64,000 nt of DNA from VBDM01 sp964430565 (GCA_964430565.1 CAYSFD010000051.1:310001-374000), one strand, 5' to 3'; counted from the stretch's first letter, positions 26,780-35,256 are shown. A program made the numbers and translations. The notes: generated by a model from the letters alone, not told the origin.

Positions 26780-27778
26780 ATGAACAAGACCGTGTCGCTG
26801 CCGCATGCCGGTCGTTTCTTCGAGGTCCGCCTCGAATCGATCGGGGGCCTGGGCGCGCACGCGGCCGGGCAGGTGCTGGCGAGCGCCGCGGTGCTGAAGC
26901 TGGGGCTGAACGGCGCGCATTTTTCCTCGTACGGGTCGGAGAAAAAGGGGTCGCTGGTGCGCTCGTTCGTGCGCCTGGGGCCCGCGGAGCAGCCCATCCG
27001 CACCAGCGCGCCGGTCGAGAAGCCGGATGCGGTCGTGGTTTTTCATGCTGCGCTTCTGCACAATCCGGCAACGTTCGCCGGGCTCTACCAGGACGGCACG
27101 TTCATCTACAACGCGCCGAAGGGACCGGTTCCGGAGGAACTCGCGGCGCTGCCGAGAACGGCGCGGGCCATCCGCATCGATGCACTGGGAATCGCGGTGA
27201 AGGAGCAGTCCCGCCCCAATGCGGTGCTGCTGGGGACGCTCGCCGGCGCGTTCCCGTTCCTCGACGCCGATCAGATCCTTGACGCGCTCTCCGAGGAGTT
27301 CGCCGGCAGGCACCCGGAGGCGGTCGCCGCCAACGAACGCGCGTTCCGGCGCGGCGCCGCGGAGTTCGAGACGCTAAAGGATGTGGGCCGTGCCGAAGGG
27401 GACCTTCCAATTTCACGCGCCGAACCGGTATGGGGCTACGCGACGCAGCCCATCGGCGGGATCATCCCCGAGCCGGGCAACACGGCCTGGAACGATCTCT
27501 CGGTCTCGCGCACCGGATCGCTGCCGGTGTTCAACAGGGAGCGATGCATCCACTGCGGCCTGTGCGACCTGGTGTGTCCCGACTATTGCCTGGTCTGGGA
27601 CGAAGGCGAGAAGGGCGGCCGATTCGAGCGCGAGCTGATGGGCGTGGATTACCGCTACTGCAAGGGCTGCATGCGTTGCGTGGAGTCCTGCCCGGCGAGC
27701 GCGATGACCAAGAAGACCGAAACGCCGGGCCTGGCCGAGCGGCTGCGGGTGCCGCTTTTTCCCGGTTTGATCGAATGA
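26780..27778 (+). CDS. 2-oxoacid:ferredoxin oxidoreductase, fused gamma-delta subunit (module B)
   Basis: 332 residues. The gamma domain is at about 12-195 (ESIGGLGAHAAGQVLASAAV; SSYGSEKKGSLVRSFVRLG; PDAVVVFHAALL). The C-terminal delta domain is a two-cluster ferredoxin: CIHCGLCDLVCP (from 255) and CKGCMRCVESCP (from 293). This matches the PorG plus PorD parts of four-subunit pyruvate/ketoisovalerate-type enzymes. The delta domain would pass electrons from TPP in the next gene's product to external ferredoxin or the Nfn-like pair. It is ten bases upstream of the alpha-beta gene. Confidence 0.87.
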   Translation: MNKTVSLPHAGRFFEVRLESIGGLGAHAAGQVLASAAVLKLGLNGAHFSSYGSEKKGSLVRSFVRLGPAEQPIRTSAPVEKPDAVVVFHAALLHNPATFAGLYQDGTFIYNAPKGPVPEELAALPRTARAIRIDALGIAVKEQSRPNAVLLGTLAGAFPFLDADQILDALSEEFAGRHPEAVAANERAFRRGAAEFETLKDVGRAEGDLPISRAEPVWGYATQPIGGIIPEPGNTAWNDLSVSRTGSLPVFNRERCIHCGLCDLVCPDYCLVWDEGEKGGRFERELMGVDYRYCKGCMRCVESCPASAMTKKTETPGLAERLRVPLFPGLIE

Positions 27779-27788
27779 GGTGGACGGC

Positions 27789-30101
27789 ATGACGACCCAG
27801 GTCCTGGATGCTCCTTCCCAAGCGGCCGAGCTTCATTCCTCGGGCGGCGTGCGGCAGAAGCTCGAATTCAAGAGCGGCAACGAGGCCGCGGCGCTCGCCG
27901 CGCGCGACATCGGCTTCCACGTGATGGGCTACTTCCCGATCACGCCCTCGACCGAGGTCGCCGAGAACCTCTCGAAGATGCGCGCCGATGGCGAGCATGA
28001 GATCGTCATGGTCGCCGGCGACGGCGAGCACGGCGCCGCCGGCATCTGCTACGGCGCCGCGCTCGGTGGAGGCCGGGTGCTCAATGCCACCAGCTCGCAG
28101 GGCCTGCTCTACGCGCTCGAGCAGCTCCCGGTGCAGGCGGGCACGCGCGTGCCGATGGTGCTCAATATCGCCGCGCGGACCGTCTCCGGGCCGCTCGACA
28201 TCCGCGGCGACCATTCGGACATCTACTATGCGCTGAATACCGGCTGGATCGTGCTGTGCGCGCGCGACCCGCAGGCTGTATACGACATGAACTTCGCCGC
28301 GGTGAAGATCGGCGAGCACGCCGAGGTGCGGCTGCCGGTATTGGTCGCGTACGACGGCTTTTTCACCAGCCACCAGAAGCGGCGCATCCAGGTGTTCGAC
28401 GACCCGGAGGCGGTGCGCGGTTTCCTCGGCGAGCGGCCGATCTTTCCGTCCCCGCTCGACACCGAGCACCCCGCGACCTTCGGTCCGTACATGAACGACC
28501 CGGACCTTATCAACAACAAGGTCCAGCTCTCGCAGGCGATGCAGGCCGCGCAGTGGGTGATTCCCGAGGTCTTCGCCGAGCTGGAGAAGATGACCGGCCG
28601 CGCCTACCCGGTGCTCGACGCTTACCGGATGGAAGACGCCGAGGTCGCGATGGTGCTGCTCAACTCGGCCGCCGAAACGGCCAAGGAGACGGCCGACGAC
28701 TTGCGCGCGAAGGGCAAGCGGGTCGGCGTGCTCTCGCCCAACGTGCTGCGGCCGTTCCCGGCTGAGGAGTTCCGCGGCGCGCTGCGGCGAGTGAAGGCGG
28801 TGACGATCGGCGACCGCGCGGATTCGTACGGCGCGGGCGGGGGCAACCTGTCGCTCGAGGTGCGCGCCGCGATCCAGATCGACCCGGAGAACCATACCCA
28901 GGTCCTGTCGCGCATCTACGGCCTGGGCGGCAAGGATTTCTACGCGGCCGACGCCGAGCAGTTCTTCGAGCAGGCGATCGCCGCCGCGCAGTCCGGTCGC
29001 GTCGCCGAGCCCTTCGCCTACCACGGCGCCACGCCCGGCAGACCCGACAGCAGGGCGCGGCCCGGACTGCCGCCGATCGCGGCAGCGGAGGTTTCGCGCG
29101 GCATGGCAAAGGTGCGCCGCGACGAGGCGAGCGGCCGGCTCAAGGTCGAGCTCGAGCCTCTGTGGAAAATGACATCGGTGCCGAGCCGCATCGCGCCGGG
29201 ACATGGCGCGTGCCCGGGCTGCGGCGCTTTTCCGACGCTGCACCAGGTCTACAACGTGCTCGAGGGCGACATCGTCGTGCTGTTCCAGACGGGTTGCGCG
29301 ATGGTCGTGACCACCGGCTACCCGTCGACCGCACACCGCATCAACTACATCCACAATCTCTTCCAGAACGGCGCGGCGACGCTCTCGGGGCTGGTCGAGA
29401 TGTACCACGAGCGCGTGCGGCGCGGCGAGCTGCCCGCCTCAAAGGACATCACCTTCGTGATGATCTCGGGCGATGGCGGCATGGACATCGGCATGGGCCC
29501 GGCGATCGGCGCTGCGAACCGCAACCACCGCATGATGATCATCGAGTACGACAACCAGGGCTACATGAACACCGGCGCGCAACTGTCGTACTCGACGCCC
29601 TTCGGCCACCGCACCTCCACCAGCGAGGTCGGCAAGAGCCTGCCGGGGAAACGCTACCACCACAAGGACACCGCGCAAATCTTCGCCGCATGCCATCTGC
29701 CCTATGTATTCACCGCGAGCGAGGGCTACCCCGAGGACCTGATGCGCAAGGTCGCGAAAGCGCAGTGGTATGCGAAGAACGAGGGGCTGGTGTACGGGAA
29801 GATCCTGTCCTTCTGCCCGCTCAACTGGCGCACGACCGACGACGCCGCGCAACCGGTGCTGCAGGCGGCGATCGACAGCTGCTTCTTCCCGCTCTACGAG
29901 ATCGAGCGCGGCCACACGACGATCACCTACGACCCCGATGCGACCGACCGCCGTCATCCGGTGTCGGACTGGCTCAAGCTGATGGGCAAGACCCGCCACC
30001 TGCTTCAGCCCGCGAACGCACCGATTGTCGAGGGAATCCAGGCCGAGACCGACCGCCGCTGGGCGCGGTTGAAGGCGATGCACGAGCACCCGCTGCTCTA
30101 G
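27789..30101 (+). CDS. 2-oxoacid:ferredoxin oxidoreductase, fused alpha-beta subunit (module B)
   Basis: 770 residues. The alpha domain (about 25-415) has FKSGNEAAALAARDIG, YFPITPSTEVAENL (from 48) and GPLDIRGDHSDIY, as in pyruvate-type PorA. The beta domain (from about 470) has GHGACPGCGAFPTLHQVYNV, the TPP motif GDGGMDIGMG (near 560) to IIEYDNQGYMNTGAQLSYST, and TSEVGKSLPGKRYHHKD. The YMNTG pattern fits the pyruvate/ketoisovalerate branch. PorA and PorB are usually separate genes, so the alpha-beta fusion is notable. ATG 27789 has GAGGTGG 6 bases upstream. The real substrate (pyruvate, an aryl glyoxylate or another 2-oxoacid) cannot be told. Confidence 0.87.
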   Translation: MTTQVLDAPSQAAELHSSGGVRQKLEFKSGNEAAALAARDIGFHVMGYFPITPSTEVAENLSKMRADGEHEIVMVAGDGEHGAAGICYGAALGGGRVLNATSSQGLLYALEQLPVQAGTRVPMVLNIAARTVSGPLDIRGDHSDIYYALNTGWIVLCARDPQAVYDMNFAAVKIGEHAEVRLPVLVAYDGFFTSHQKRRIQVFDDPEAVRGFLGERPIFPSPLDTEHPATFGPYMNDPDLINNKVQLSQAMQAAQWVIPEVFAELEKMTGRAYPVLDAYRMEDAEVAMVLLNSAAETAKETADDLRAKGKRVGVLSPNVLRPFPAEEFRGALRRVKAVTIGDRADSYGAGGGNLSLEVRAAIQIDPENHTQVLSRIYGLGGKDFYAADAEQFFEQAIAAAQSGRVAEPFAYHGATPGRPDSRARPGLPPIAAAEVSRGMAKVRRDEASGRLKVELEPLWKMTSVPSRIAPGHGACPGCGAFPTLHQVYNVLEGDIVVLFQTGCAMVVTTGYPSTAHRINYIHNLFQNGAATLSGLVEMYHERVRRGELPASKDITFVMISGDGGMDIGMGPAIGAANRNHRMMIIEYDNQGYMNTGAQLSYSTPFGHRTSTSEVGKSLPGKRYHHKDTAQIFAACHLPYVFTASEGYPEDLMRKVAKAQWYAKNEGLVYGKILSFCPLNWRTTDDAAQPVLQAAIDSCFFPLYEIERGHTTITYDPDATDRRHPVSDWLKLMGKTRHLLQPANAPIVEGIQAETDRRWARLKAMHEHPLL

Positions 30102-30117
30102 GCGGGCGAAGAGAGAC

Positions 30118-30966
30118 ATGTCGCGAATTATCAAGACACGCCGGCTCACCCCGGTTACCAAGTACTTCCTCCTCGAAGCGCCGCTCATCGCAGCGTCGGC
30201 GAAACCGGGACAGTTCGTGATGCTGCGGGTGCGCGACGGTGGCGAGCGCATCCCGATCACCATCGCCGACTACGATCGCGATGCGGGCACGATCACGATC
30301 GTGGTGCAGGAGGTCGGCGCGACGACCAAGAGGGTTTGCGCGCTCGAGGCCGGTGACGAGATTCTCGACGTGGCGGGCCCGCTCGGCGGGCACATTGAAA
30401 TTCCCCCCGGTGGGCACGTCTGCGGCGTGGGCGGCGGGTTCGGCTCGGCGGCGCTCTTGTGCCTGATGCGCGAGTTCACCGCGCGCGGCGACAAGACCAC
30501 GGCCGTCCTCGGCGCGCGCAACAAGGACCTGCTGATCCTGGCCGACGAATTGCGGCCGCTGTGCACCGACGTCGAGATCTGCACCGACGACGGCTCGGCC
30601 GGGTTCAAGGGCTTCGTCACGCAGCGCCTCGCGCAACTGATTGCCGGCGACGGGCCGGGGCGGCCCGACCACGTGGTCGCGATCGGCCCGATGGCGATGA
30701 TGCGTGCGGTCGCGGAGACGACGCGCGAGGCCAAGGTAAAGACGCTGGTGTCGATGGACCCGCTCATGGTCGACGGCACCGGCATGTGCGGCGGCTGCCG
30801 CGTGACCGTCGGCGGCAAGGCGCAGTTCGCCTGCGTCGACGGCCCGTGCTTCGATGCGCACGAGGTCGACTTCGAAGTCGCGATGCGAAGGAACAAGCAG
30901 TACGTGAGGGAAGAGAAAAACGCCGTCGAGCGGCTAGACTGCATGGCGGCGAGGGAGTCGCGATAA
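30118..30966 (+). CDS. NfnA-like FAD/[2Fe-2S] reductase subunit (module B)
   Basis: 282-residue paralog of the protein at 19041-19973. FAD region: AKPGQFVMLRVRDGGERIPI. NAD(P) region: CGVGGGFGSAALLCLMREF and CTDDGSAGFKG. The [2Fe-2S] loop is DGTGMCGGCRVTVGG then FACVDGPCFDAHEVDF. It lies 16 bases after the alpha-beta gene and shares one base with the next start (TAATG), so the four module B genes form one tight operon. It should link reduced ferredoxin from the oxidoreductase to NAD(P). Confidence 0.85.
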   Translation: MSRIIKTRRLTPVTKYFLLEAPLIAASAKPGQFVMLRVRDGGERIPITIADYDRDAGTITIVVQEVGATTKRVCALEAGDEILDVAGPLGGHIEIPPGGHVCGVGGGFGSAALLCLMREFTARGDKTTAVLGARNKDLLILADELRPLCTDVEICTDDGSAGFKGFVTQRLAQLIAGDGPGRPDHVVAIGPMAMMRAVAETTREAKVKTLVSMDPLMVDGTGMCGGCRVTVGGKAQFACVDGPCFDAHEVDFEVAMRRNKQYVREEKNAVERLDCMAARESR

Positions 30967-32357
30967 TGCCCGTCAAGCGTGCCGAGAAGACCCCGATGCC
31001 GGTGCGCGAAGCGCAGGAGCGCGCGCACGATTTTCGGGAAGTCAACCAGGGCTACACTGCGTTTCACGCCGCGTTCGAGGCCGAGCGCTGCCTGCGCTGC
31101 CAGGAACCGGTGTGCGTCGACGGCTGTCCGGTGAAGATCCCGATCCCCGATTTCATTCATGCGGTGGCGACCGGCGACATGGCCGCTGCGGCGAAGATCC
31201 TGCGCACGGCGAACCCGCTGCCGGCGATCTGCGGGCGCGTCTGCCCGCAGGAGTCGCAGTGCGAGGCCGAATGCAGCATGACCAAGAACTTCGACCCGGT
31301 GGCGATCGGCCACCTCGAGCGCTACGTCGCCGACTGGGAGCGCACGCAGCCGCCCAGTGTCGAGGCGAAAATCACGCGCAAGGAGAAGGTCGCCGTCATC
31401 GGCGCGGGCCCCTCGGGGCTGGTGTGCGCCGGCGAGCTCGCGCGGCTCGGTTACGCCGTCACGATCTACGAGGCGCTGCACGCCGCGGGCGGGGTGCTGC
31501 GCTACGGTATTCCTGAGTTCCGGCTACCGAAATCCGTGCTCGACTGGGAAATCGGCCTCCTGAAGGCGATGGGCGTCGAGATCGTCTGCAACGTCATCAT
31601 CGGCAAGACGCTCACGCTCGATCAGCTCTTCGACAAGCACGGCTACGCGGCGGTGTTCATCGGAACCGGCGCGGGGCTGCCGCAGTTTTTGGGCATCCCG
31701 GGCGAGAACCTGAACGGGGTGATGTCCGCCAACGAGTTCCTCACGCGCATCAACCTGATGCGCGCCTACGAGTTCCCCGAGAGCGACACGCCGGTGCGCG
31801 TGGGAAAACGCGTGGCGGTGATCGGGGCGGGGAACACGGCGATGGACGCGGTGCGCACTTCGCTCAGGATGGGCGCCGAGGAAGCGATGATCGTCTACCG
31901 GCGCAGCGAAAAAGAAATGGGCGCGCGCGTCGAGGAATACCACCACGCGATCGAGGAGGGCGTGAAGTTCCACTGGCTCACCAACCCGCTCGAGATCCTG
32001 GGCAACGCCGAGGGCTGGGTCGCGGGCCTAAAATGCCAACAGATGAAGCTCGGCCCCAAGGACGCCTCGGGCCGCGCCCGGCCGATCCCGATCGAAGGCA
32101 GCGAGTTCGAGCTTGCCGTCGACAACGTGGTGCTCGCCATCGGCACCACCCCGAATCCGCTGCTGACGCGGACCACCGCAGGCCTGCTCACGAACAACAA
32201 GGGTTGCCTCGTGGCGGACGAGCAGACGGGGCTCACCTCGAAAGCGCTGGTGTTCGCCGGTGGCGACGCCGTGACCGGCGCCGCCACCGTGATCCTCGCG
32301 GCGGGGGCTGGCAAGCGCGCCGCGCAGGCCATGCACGAAGCGCTCGCTGCGCGATAA
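30966..32357 (+). CDS. NfnB-like glutamate synthase small-subunit-type flavoprotein (module B)
   Basis: 463-residue paralog of 19975-21477. Fe-S domain: CLRCQEPVCVDGCPVKIPIP (near 42) and CGRVCPQESQCEAEC. FAD domain: VAVIGAGPSGLVCAGELARL and GGVLRYGIPEFRLP. Second nucleotide domain: VAVIGAGNTAMDAVRTSLRM and VYRRSEKEMGARVEEYHHA. C-terminal: LVFAGGDAVTGAATVILAAG. It is the last gene of module B. Both modules keep the same A-B gene order of the Nfn-like pair but place it differently (before the oxidoreductase in A, after it in B), arguing against a simple tandem duplication. Confidence 0.86.
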   Translation: MPVKRAEKTPMPVREAQERAHDFREVNQGYTAFHAAFEAERCLRCQEPVCVDGCPVKIPIPDFIHAVATGDMAAAAKILRTANPLPAICGRVCPQESQCEAECSMTKNFDPVAIGHLERYVADWERTQPPSVEAKITRKEKVAVIGAGPSGLVCAGELARLGYAVTIYEALHAAGGVLRYGIPEFRLPKSVLDWEIGLLKAMGVEIVCNVIIGKTLTLDQLFDKHGYAAVFIGTGAGLPQFLGIPGENLNGVMSANEFLTRINLMRAYEFPESDTPVRVGKRVAVIGAGNTAMDAVRTSLRMGAEEAMIVYRRSEKEMGARVEEYHHAIEEGVKFHWLTNPLEILGNAEGWVAGLKCQQMKLGPKDASGRARPIPIEGSEFELAVDNVVLAIGTTPNPLLTRTTAGLLTNNKGCLVADEQTGLTSKALVFAGGDAVTGAATVILAAGAGKRAAQAMHEALAAR

Positions 32358-32376
32358 CTGAAATACGCGGCGCAGC

Positions 32377-32421
32377 TTACGCGATCGGCCGCGGCTCGGG
32401 AACGTATTTCGGCGCTACCAC
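32377..32421 (-). pseudogene. Stub of a mazF toxin gene
   Basis: A GTG overlapping the mazE stop opens a 14-residue reading frame, VVAPKYVPEPRPIA. MVxPKYVPxxGDIVW-like sequence is the usual start of MazF/PemK toxins, and the start/stop overlap is the usual mazE-mazF junction. All of the RNase beyond the first eight or so codons is missing, apparently lost at the junction with the redox cluster. Confidence 0.5.
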
Positions 32422-32663
32422 GCTTCGCGCCCTTCGCGCTTGTCGAACTCCTCCGCCTGATAGAGATTCGCGCGAGTGATGCCCTTCACCAGGTCCTTGA
32501 GCTCGTAGCGCGCCGCCTGCGGCGCGGCCGGCGTGAGCACGATGCTGCCCTTCACGACCGCGATTTCGACCACATCGCCGGCTTTGAGGCCGGCTTGCTC
32601 GCTCACGCCGCGCGGCAGGCGCACCGCCAGGCTGTTGCCCCAATTCTGTGCCTTGGTCTTCAT
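32415..32663 (-). CDS. mazE: MazE-family (AbrB-type) antitoxin, orphan
   Basis: 82-residue protein with the SpoVT/AbrB swapped-hairpin DNA-binding fold: MKTKAQNWGNSLAVRLPRGV, GLKAGDVVEIAVVKGSIVL. The C-terminal tail (YELKDLVKGITRANLYQAE) is the part that normally occupies the MazF active site. It would repress its own promoter and neutralise MazF, but only a stub of the toxin gene follows. It may persist as a harmless regulator or immunity relic. Confidence 0.85.
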   Translation of the reverse strand: MKTKAQNWGNSLAVRLPRGVSEQAGLKAGDVVEIAVVKGSIVLTPAAPQAARYELKDLVKGITRANLYQAEEFDKREGREAW

Positions 32664-32711
32664 GGTTGATTTCGCTCCGCGATGTATCTACGGCGTAGAT
32701 ACCCTCGGGCG

Positions 32712-32936
32712 TCATACGAAATCAAACACGGGCGTTTGAACCACGCGCGCGGGGGGTTGCCCGCTGGCCACAATCTGCTGCAGATGCTCCACCGTTTGCG
32801 GGGAGAAAAATTGCTCCCCCGTTTCCCGATTAACCCGCGCCGGCACATTTTCAACAATATAGAACCTGCCATCCTTGAGCAAAGTGTAGGTTACCTTCTG
32901 TTCCGTCAAATGTTCTCGCCTGGCTTCGTCAGTCAT
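32712..32936 (-). CDS. YgiT/MqsA N-domain-like antitoxin without zinc cysteines
   Basis: 74 residues. KVTYTLLKDGRFYIVENVPA, then NRETGEQFFSPQTVEHLQ, follow the layout of YgiT-type zinc-finger proteins, where the corresponding positions are a CxxC before the first strand and CxxCGE after VPAR. Here all four cysteines are replaced. It lies 3 bases downstream of a DUF4258 gene, the usual partner of YgiT-type proteins, so it is probably the antitoxin of that pair. Confidence 0.65.
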   Translation of the reverse strand: MTDEARREHLTEQKVTYTLLKDGRFYIVENVPARVNRETGEQFFSPQTVEHLQQIVASGQPPARVVQTPVFDFV

Positions 32937-32939
32937 CTT

Positions 32940-33263
32940 TCATCTCCTTACGCGATAGTCCGCCCATTCCGTCGGGTTGGGTTCGTATACCGTAATCACT
33001 TTCACTATCGGACGCGTCGGGTAACTGCATTGCAAGTGAATCGGTCTGCTTGCCAGAGTAAACCCGAGTATCAGACAGCTCGGGCCATACTTGTCATCGG
33101 GATAATCTTCGATAATTTCTCCCGCACTGACTGCTTCGCGCATTTCTTGCACGCGGATTTCGCGCAAAATCGATTGATCGGTCGCGTGTTTCGAAAATTC
33201 GAATTCGTCATGGGCAAACTTGGCACGAATTTCCTCCAGTAAATCCACGAACTTATTATACAT
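32940..33263 (-). CDS. DUF4258 protein, probable RelE-like toxin
   Basis: 107 residues. FEFSKHATDQSILREIRVQEMREA then GEIIEDYPDDKYGPSCLILG and HLQCSYP...KVITVYEPNPTEW form the typical DUF4258 pattern (HA...R.I...I..V..G.I...Y..D...P..L). These small proteins resemble RelE/ParE-fold toxins and sit upstream of YgiT-type partners, as here. A catalytic role is inferred from the family only. Confidence 0.72.
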   Translation of the reverse strand: MYNKFVDLLEEIRAKFAHDEFEFSKHATDQSILREIRVQEMREAVSAGEIIEDYPDDKYGPSCLILGFTLASRPIHLQCSYPTRPIVKVITVYEPNPTEWADYRVRR

Positions 33264-33408
33264 TCGAGGACCGGCGACTAACCGGGAGGCTCAGGATTAC
33301 GAGCAGAGCTGGGTCGCGGGGGCGCGATCAGAGCGGGTTGGTGGACAATGGCGCCGCCCGTAATCGCCTGAGACGAGCGGCCAGCACAGCGTCTTGTGAA
33401 CTGCGAAA

Positions 33409-33555
33409 AGCTGGTCAGGCGGCACGGATCCGAGACGCGAGGGGGTTGCGCTGGGCGACCGATGGTTCGTTGCGAATGGCAGTCATTCCGAGCGCCTGGC
33501 GGTAAGCGCTCGAACCGCATTGGGGAGCACGTTCGGCCCGCGCTCGCGCAACGAT
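33409..33555. repeat. Right copy of the ggt/mcp junction repeat, with a ggt 3' remnant
   Basis: Bases 33409-33462 (+ strand) decode as SWSGGTDPRREGVALGD, the conserved end of gamma-glutamyltransferases, and differ from the end of the intact ggt gene at 7 of 54 bases. No other ggt sequence precedes it. The similarity to the 16009 region continues into the 3' end of the chemoreceptor gene. The rest of the 33264-33482 gap shows no gene. Confidence 0.65.
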
Positions 33556-35162
33556 ACCCGTTCCATGTCAGACATATCCAGATCAGATTGTGTCGCGTGG
33601 GCAGTTGCGTCATCCCGTGCTTCGCCGACGCCGCCGCGCAGTTTGAACCACTGTACCGCCGCTGCGAGCATTTCAGCCTGGCTCGCCATGTGTTCGGCGG
33701 TCGCCGCGGCCTGCTCCACCAGCGCGGCGTTCTGCTGCGTCGCGCCGTCCATGTGTGCGATCGCCTGATTCACCTGGGCGATGCCCGAGCTCTGTTCCTG
33801 CGACGCCGTGGTGATTTCGGCGATGATGTCGCTCACCCGCCGCACCGAATCCACGATTTCGTCCATGGTCTTGCCCGCATCCGCGACGAGCTTTGCCCCA
33901 GCTTCCACTTTTTCCGCGGAATCTCCGATCAGCGCCTTGATTTCCTTGGCCGCCGTGGCGCTGCGCTGAGCAAGCGAGCGCACCTCCGAAGCCACTACCG
34001 CGAAGCCGCGCCCCTGTTCGCCCGCGCGCGCCGCCTCAACCGCCGCGTTCAGCGCCAGTATATTGGTTTGAAACGAAATGCCGTCGATGACGCCGATAAT
34101 GTCGGCGATTTTCCTCGAACTCCCAGAGATTTCGCCCATGGTCGCCACCACATCGGTGACCATCTTGCCGCCCTTTTGCGCGATCGCCGAGGCGCTGCCG
34201 GCGAGGCCTCTGGCTTGCCGTGCGTTCTCCGCGTTCTGGTTCACTGTCGATGTCAGTTCCTCCATCGATGCCGCAGTCTCCTCCAGGCTCGACGCCTGTT
34301 GTTCGGTGCGTTGCGACAGATGAGCATTGCCGGCGGCAATCTCCTTCGAGGCCGACGCAATCGATTCGGTACCGTTGCGCACGTCGCGCACGGTCTTCAC
34401 CAGGTTATCATTCATCTCCTTCAATGCCCGTATCAGCATGCCGGTCTCGTCCCGCGTCTTCACGTCGATCTCCGCGGTAAGATCGCCGGTCGCCACCGTC
34501 TGAGCCACCCGCACCGCTTGCGCCAGCGGTCGCGTGATGGAACGCAGCAGCCACCACGCAAACAGCGCGCCCAGCAGCAACGCTGCGAGCGCGCAGCCGA
34601 CGAATATGCTCTGCCCCCAGGCCGCGCCGAGGACGACCGAATTGCCTGCCGTCTCCATCGAGCGCTTCTGATATTCGGCCATGTTATGCAAGGTCACAAG
34701 ATAATCGCTGATCGCCGGCACCATCTCCGTGTCAACAATGCGCGCGGCTTCGTCGGCGTTGCCGGCCTTGCGGGCTTCCACCGCCGCGGTGCGGGTAGCG
34801 AGGTATTTCTTACGCTTTTCCCCGATATCGGCGAATATCGCCTTTTCTTCCTTGGTGGCCAGCGTCTGCTCCACCAGCTTTTGCAGCTCGGATATTCTCT
34901 TGGTCGTGGCCTCGAGCGTCGGGGTCAGCAGTTTGCGGATGCCTTCATCCGGGGAGCGCGTCAACACCAGCGCACGCACGGAATTGGCCTTGGTCTCTCC
35001 CACCCATTCCAGCACGATGCGCTCCTGAGCCGCATCGATCTTGACGATGGTATTGACCGACGACGCCATTTTCTCGAGGCGCCACCAGCCTACACCGACC
35101 ATCCCGATCATCAGCGCCAGCATGGCGGAGAGTCCGAGTATGAGACGATTGGAAATTCTCAT
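33483..35162 (-). CDS. Methyl-accepting chemotaxis protein
   Basis: 559-residue transmembrane chemoreceptor. Span 1 (about 8-27), a four-helix-bundle periplasmic sensor (about 28-185), span 2 (about 188-210), a HAMP domain (RSITRPLAQAVRVAQTVATG) and a long signalling coiled coil. The hairpin tip is SFQTNILALNAAVEAARAGE then GRGFAVVASEVRSLAQRSA, which contacts CheA/CheW. The ligand is unknown. The C-terminal 40 residues are probably a flexible tail. No che genes are nearby. Confidence 0.93.
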   Translation of the reverse strand: MRISNRLILGLSAMLALMIGMVGVGWWRLEKMASSVNTIVKIDAAQERIVLEWVGETKANSVRALVLTRSPDEGIRKLLTPTLEATTKRISELQKLVEQTLATKEEKAIFADIGEKRKKYLATRTAAVEARKAGNADEAARIVDTEMVPAISDYLVTLHNMAEYQKRSMETAGNSVVLGAAWGQSIFVGCALAALLLGALFAWWLLRSITRPLAQAVRVAQTVATGDLTAEIDVKTRDETGMLIRALKEMNDNLVKTVRDVRNGTESIASASKEIAAGNAHLSQRTEQQASSLEETAASMEELTSTVNQNAENARQARGLAGSASAIAQKGGKMVTDVVATMGEISGSSRKIADIIGVIDGISFQTNILALNAAVEAARAGEQGRGFAVVASEVRSLAQRSATAAKEIKALIGDSAEKVEAGAKLVADAGKTMDEIVDSVRRVSDIIAEITTASQEQSSGIAQVNQAIAHMDGATQQNAALVEQAAATAEHMASQAEMLAAAVQWFKLRGGVGEARDDATAHATQSDLDMSDMERVSLRERGPNVLPNAVRALTARRSE

Positions 35163-35256
35163 ATGTCCTCCTTTCAGGGATGAGTCTGAGCAGTTGAAAT
35201 CTAATTGTTTTCGGAAGGCTGCACTGTCTTCAGTATGGCCCTGATGTAGAGCGGCT

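Noticed and set aside
33396..35183. 595-codon plus-strand frame opposite the chemoreceptor gene
   Set aside because: It is an antisense shadow in GC-rich DNA; the minus strand gives a textbook chemoreceptor and the plus product has low-complexity Arg/His content.
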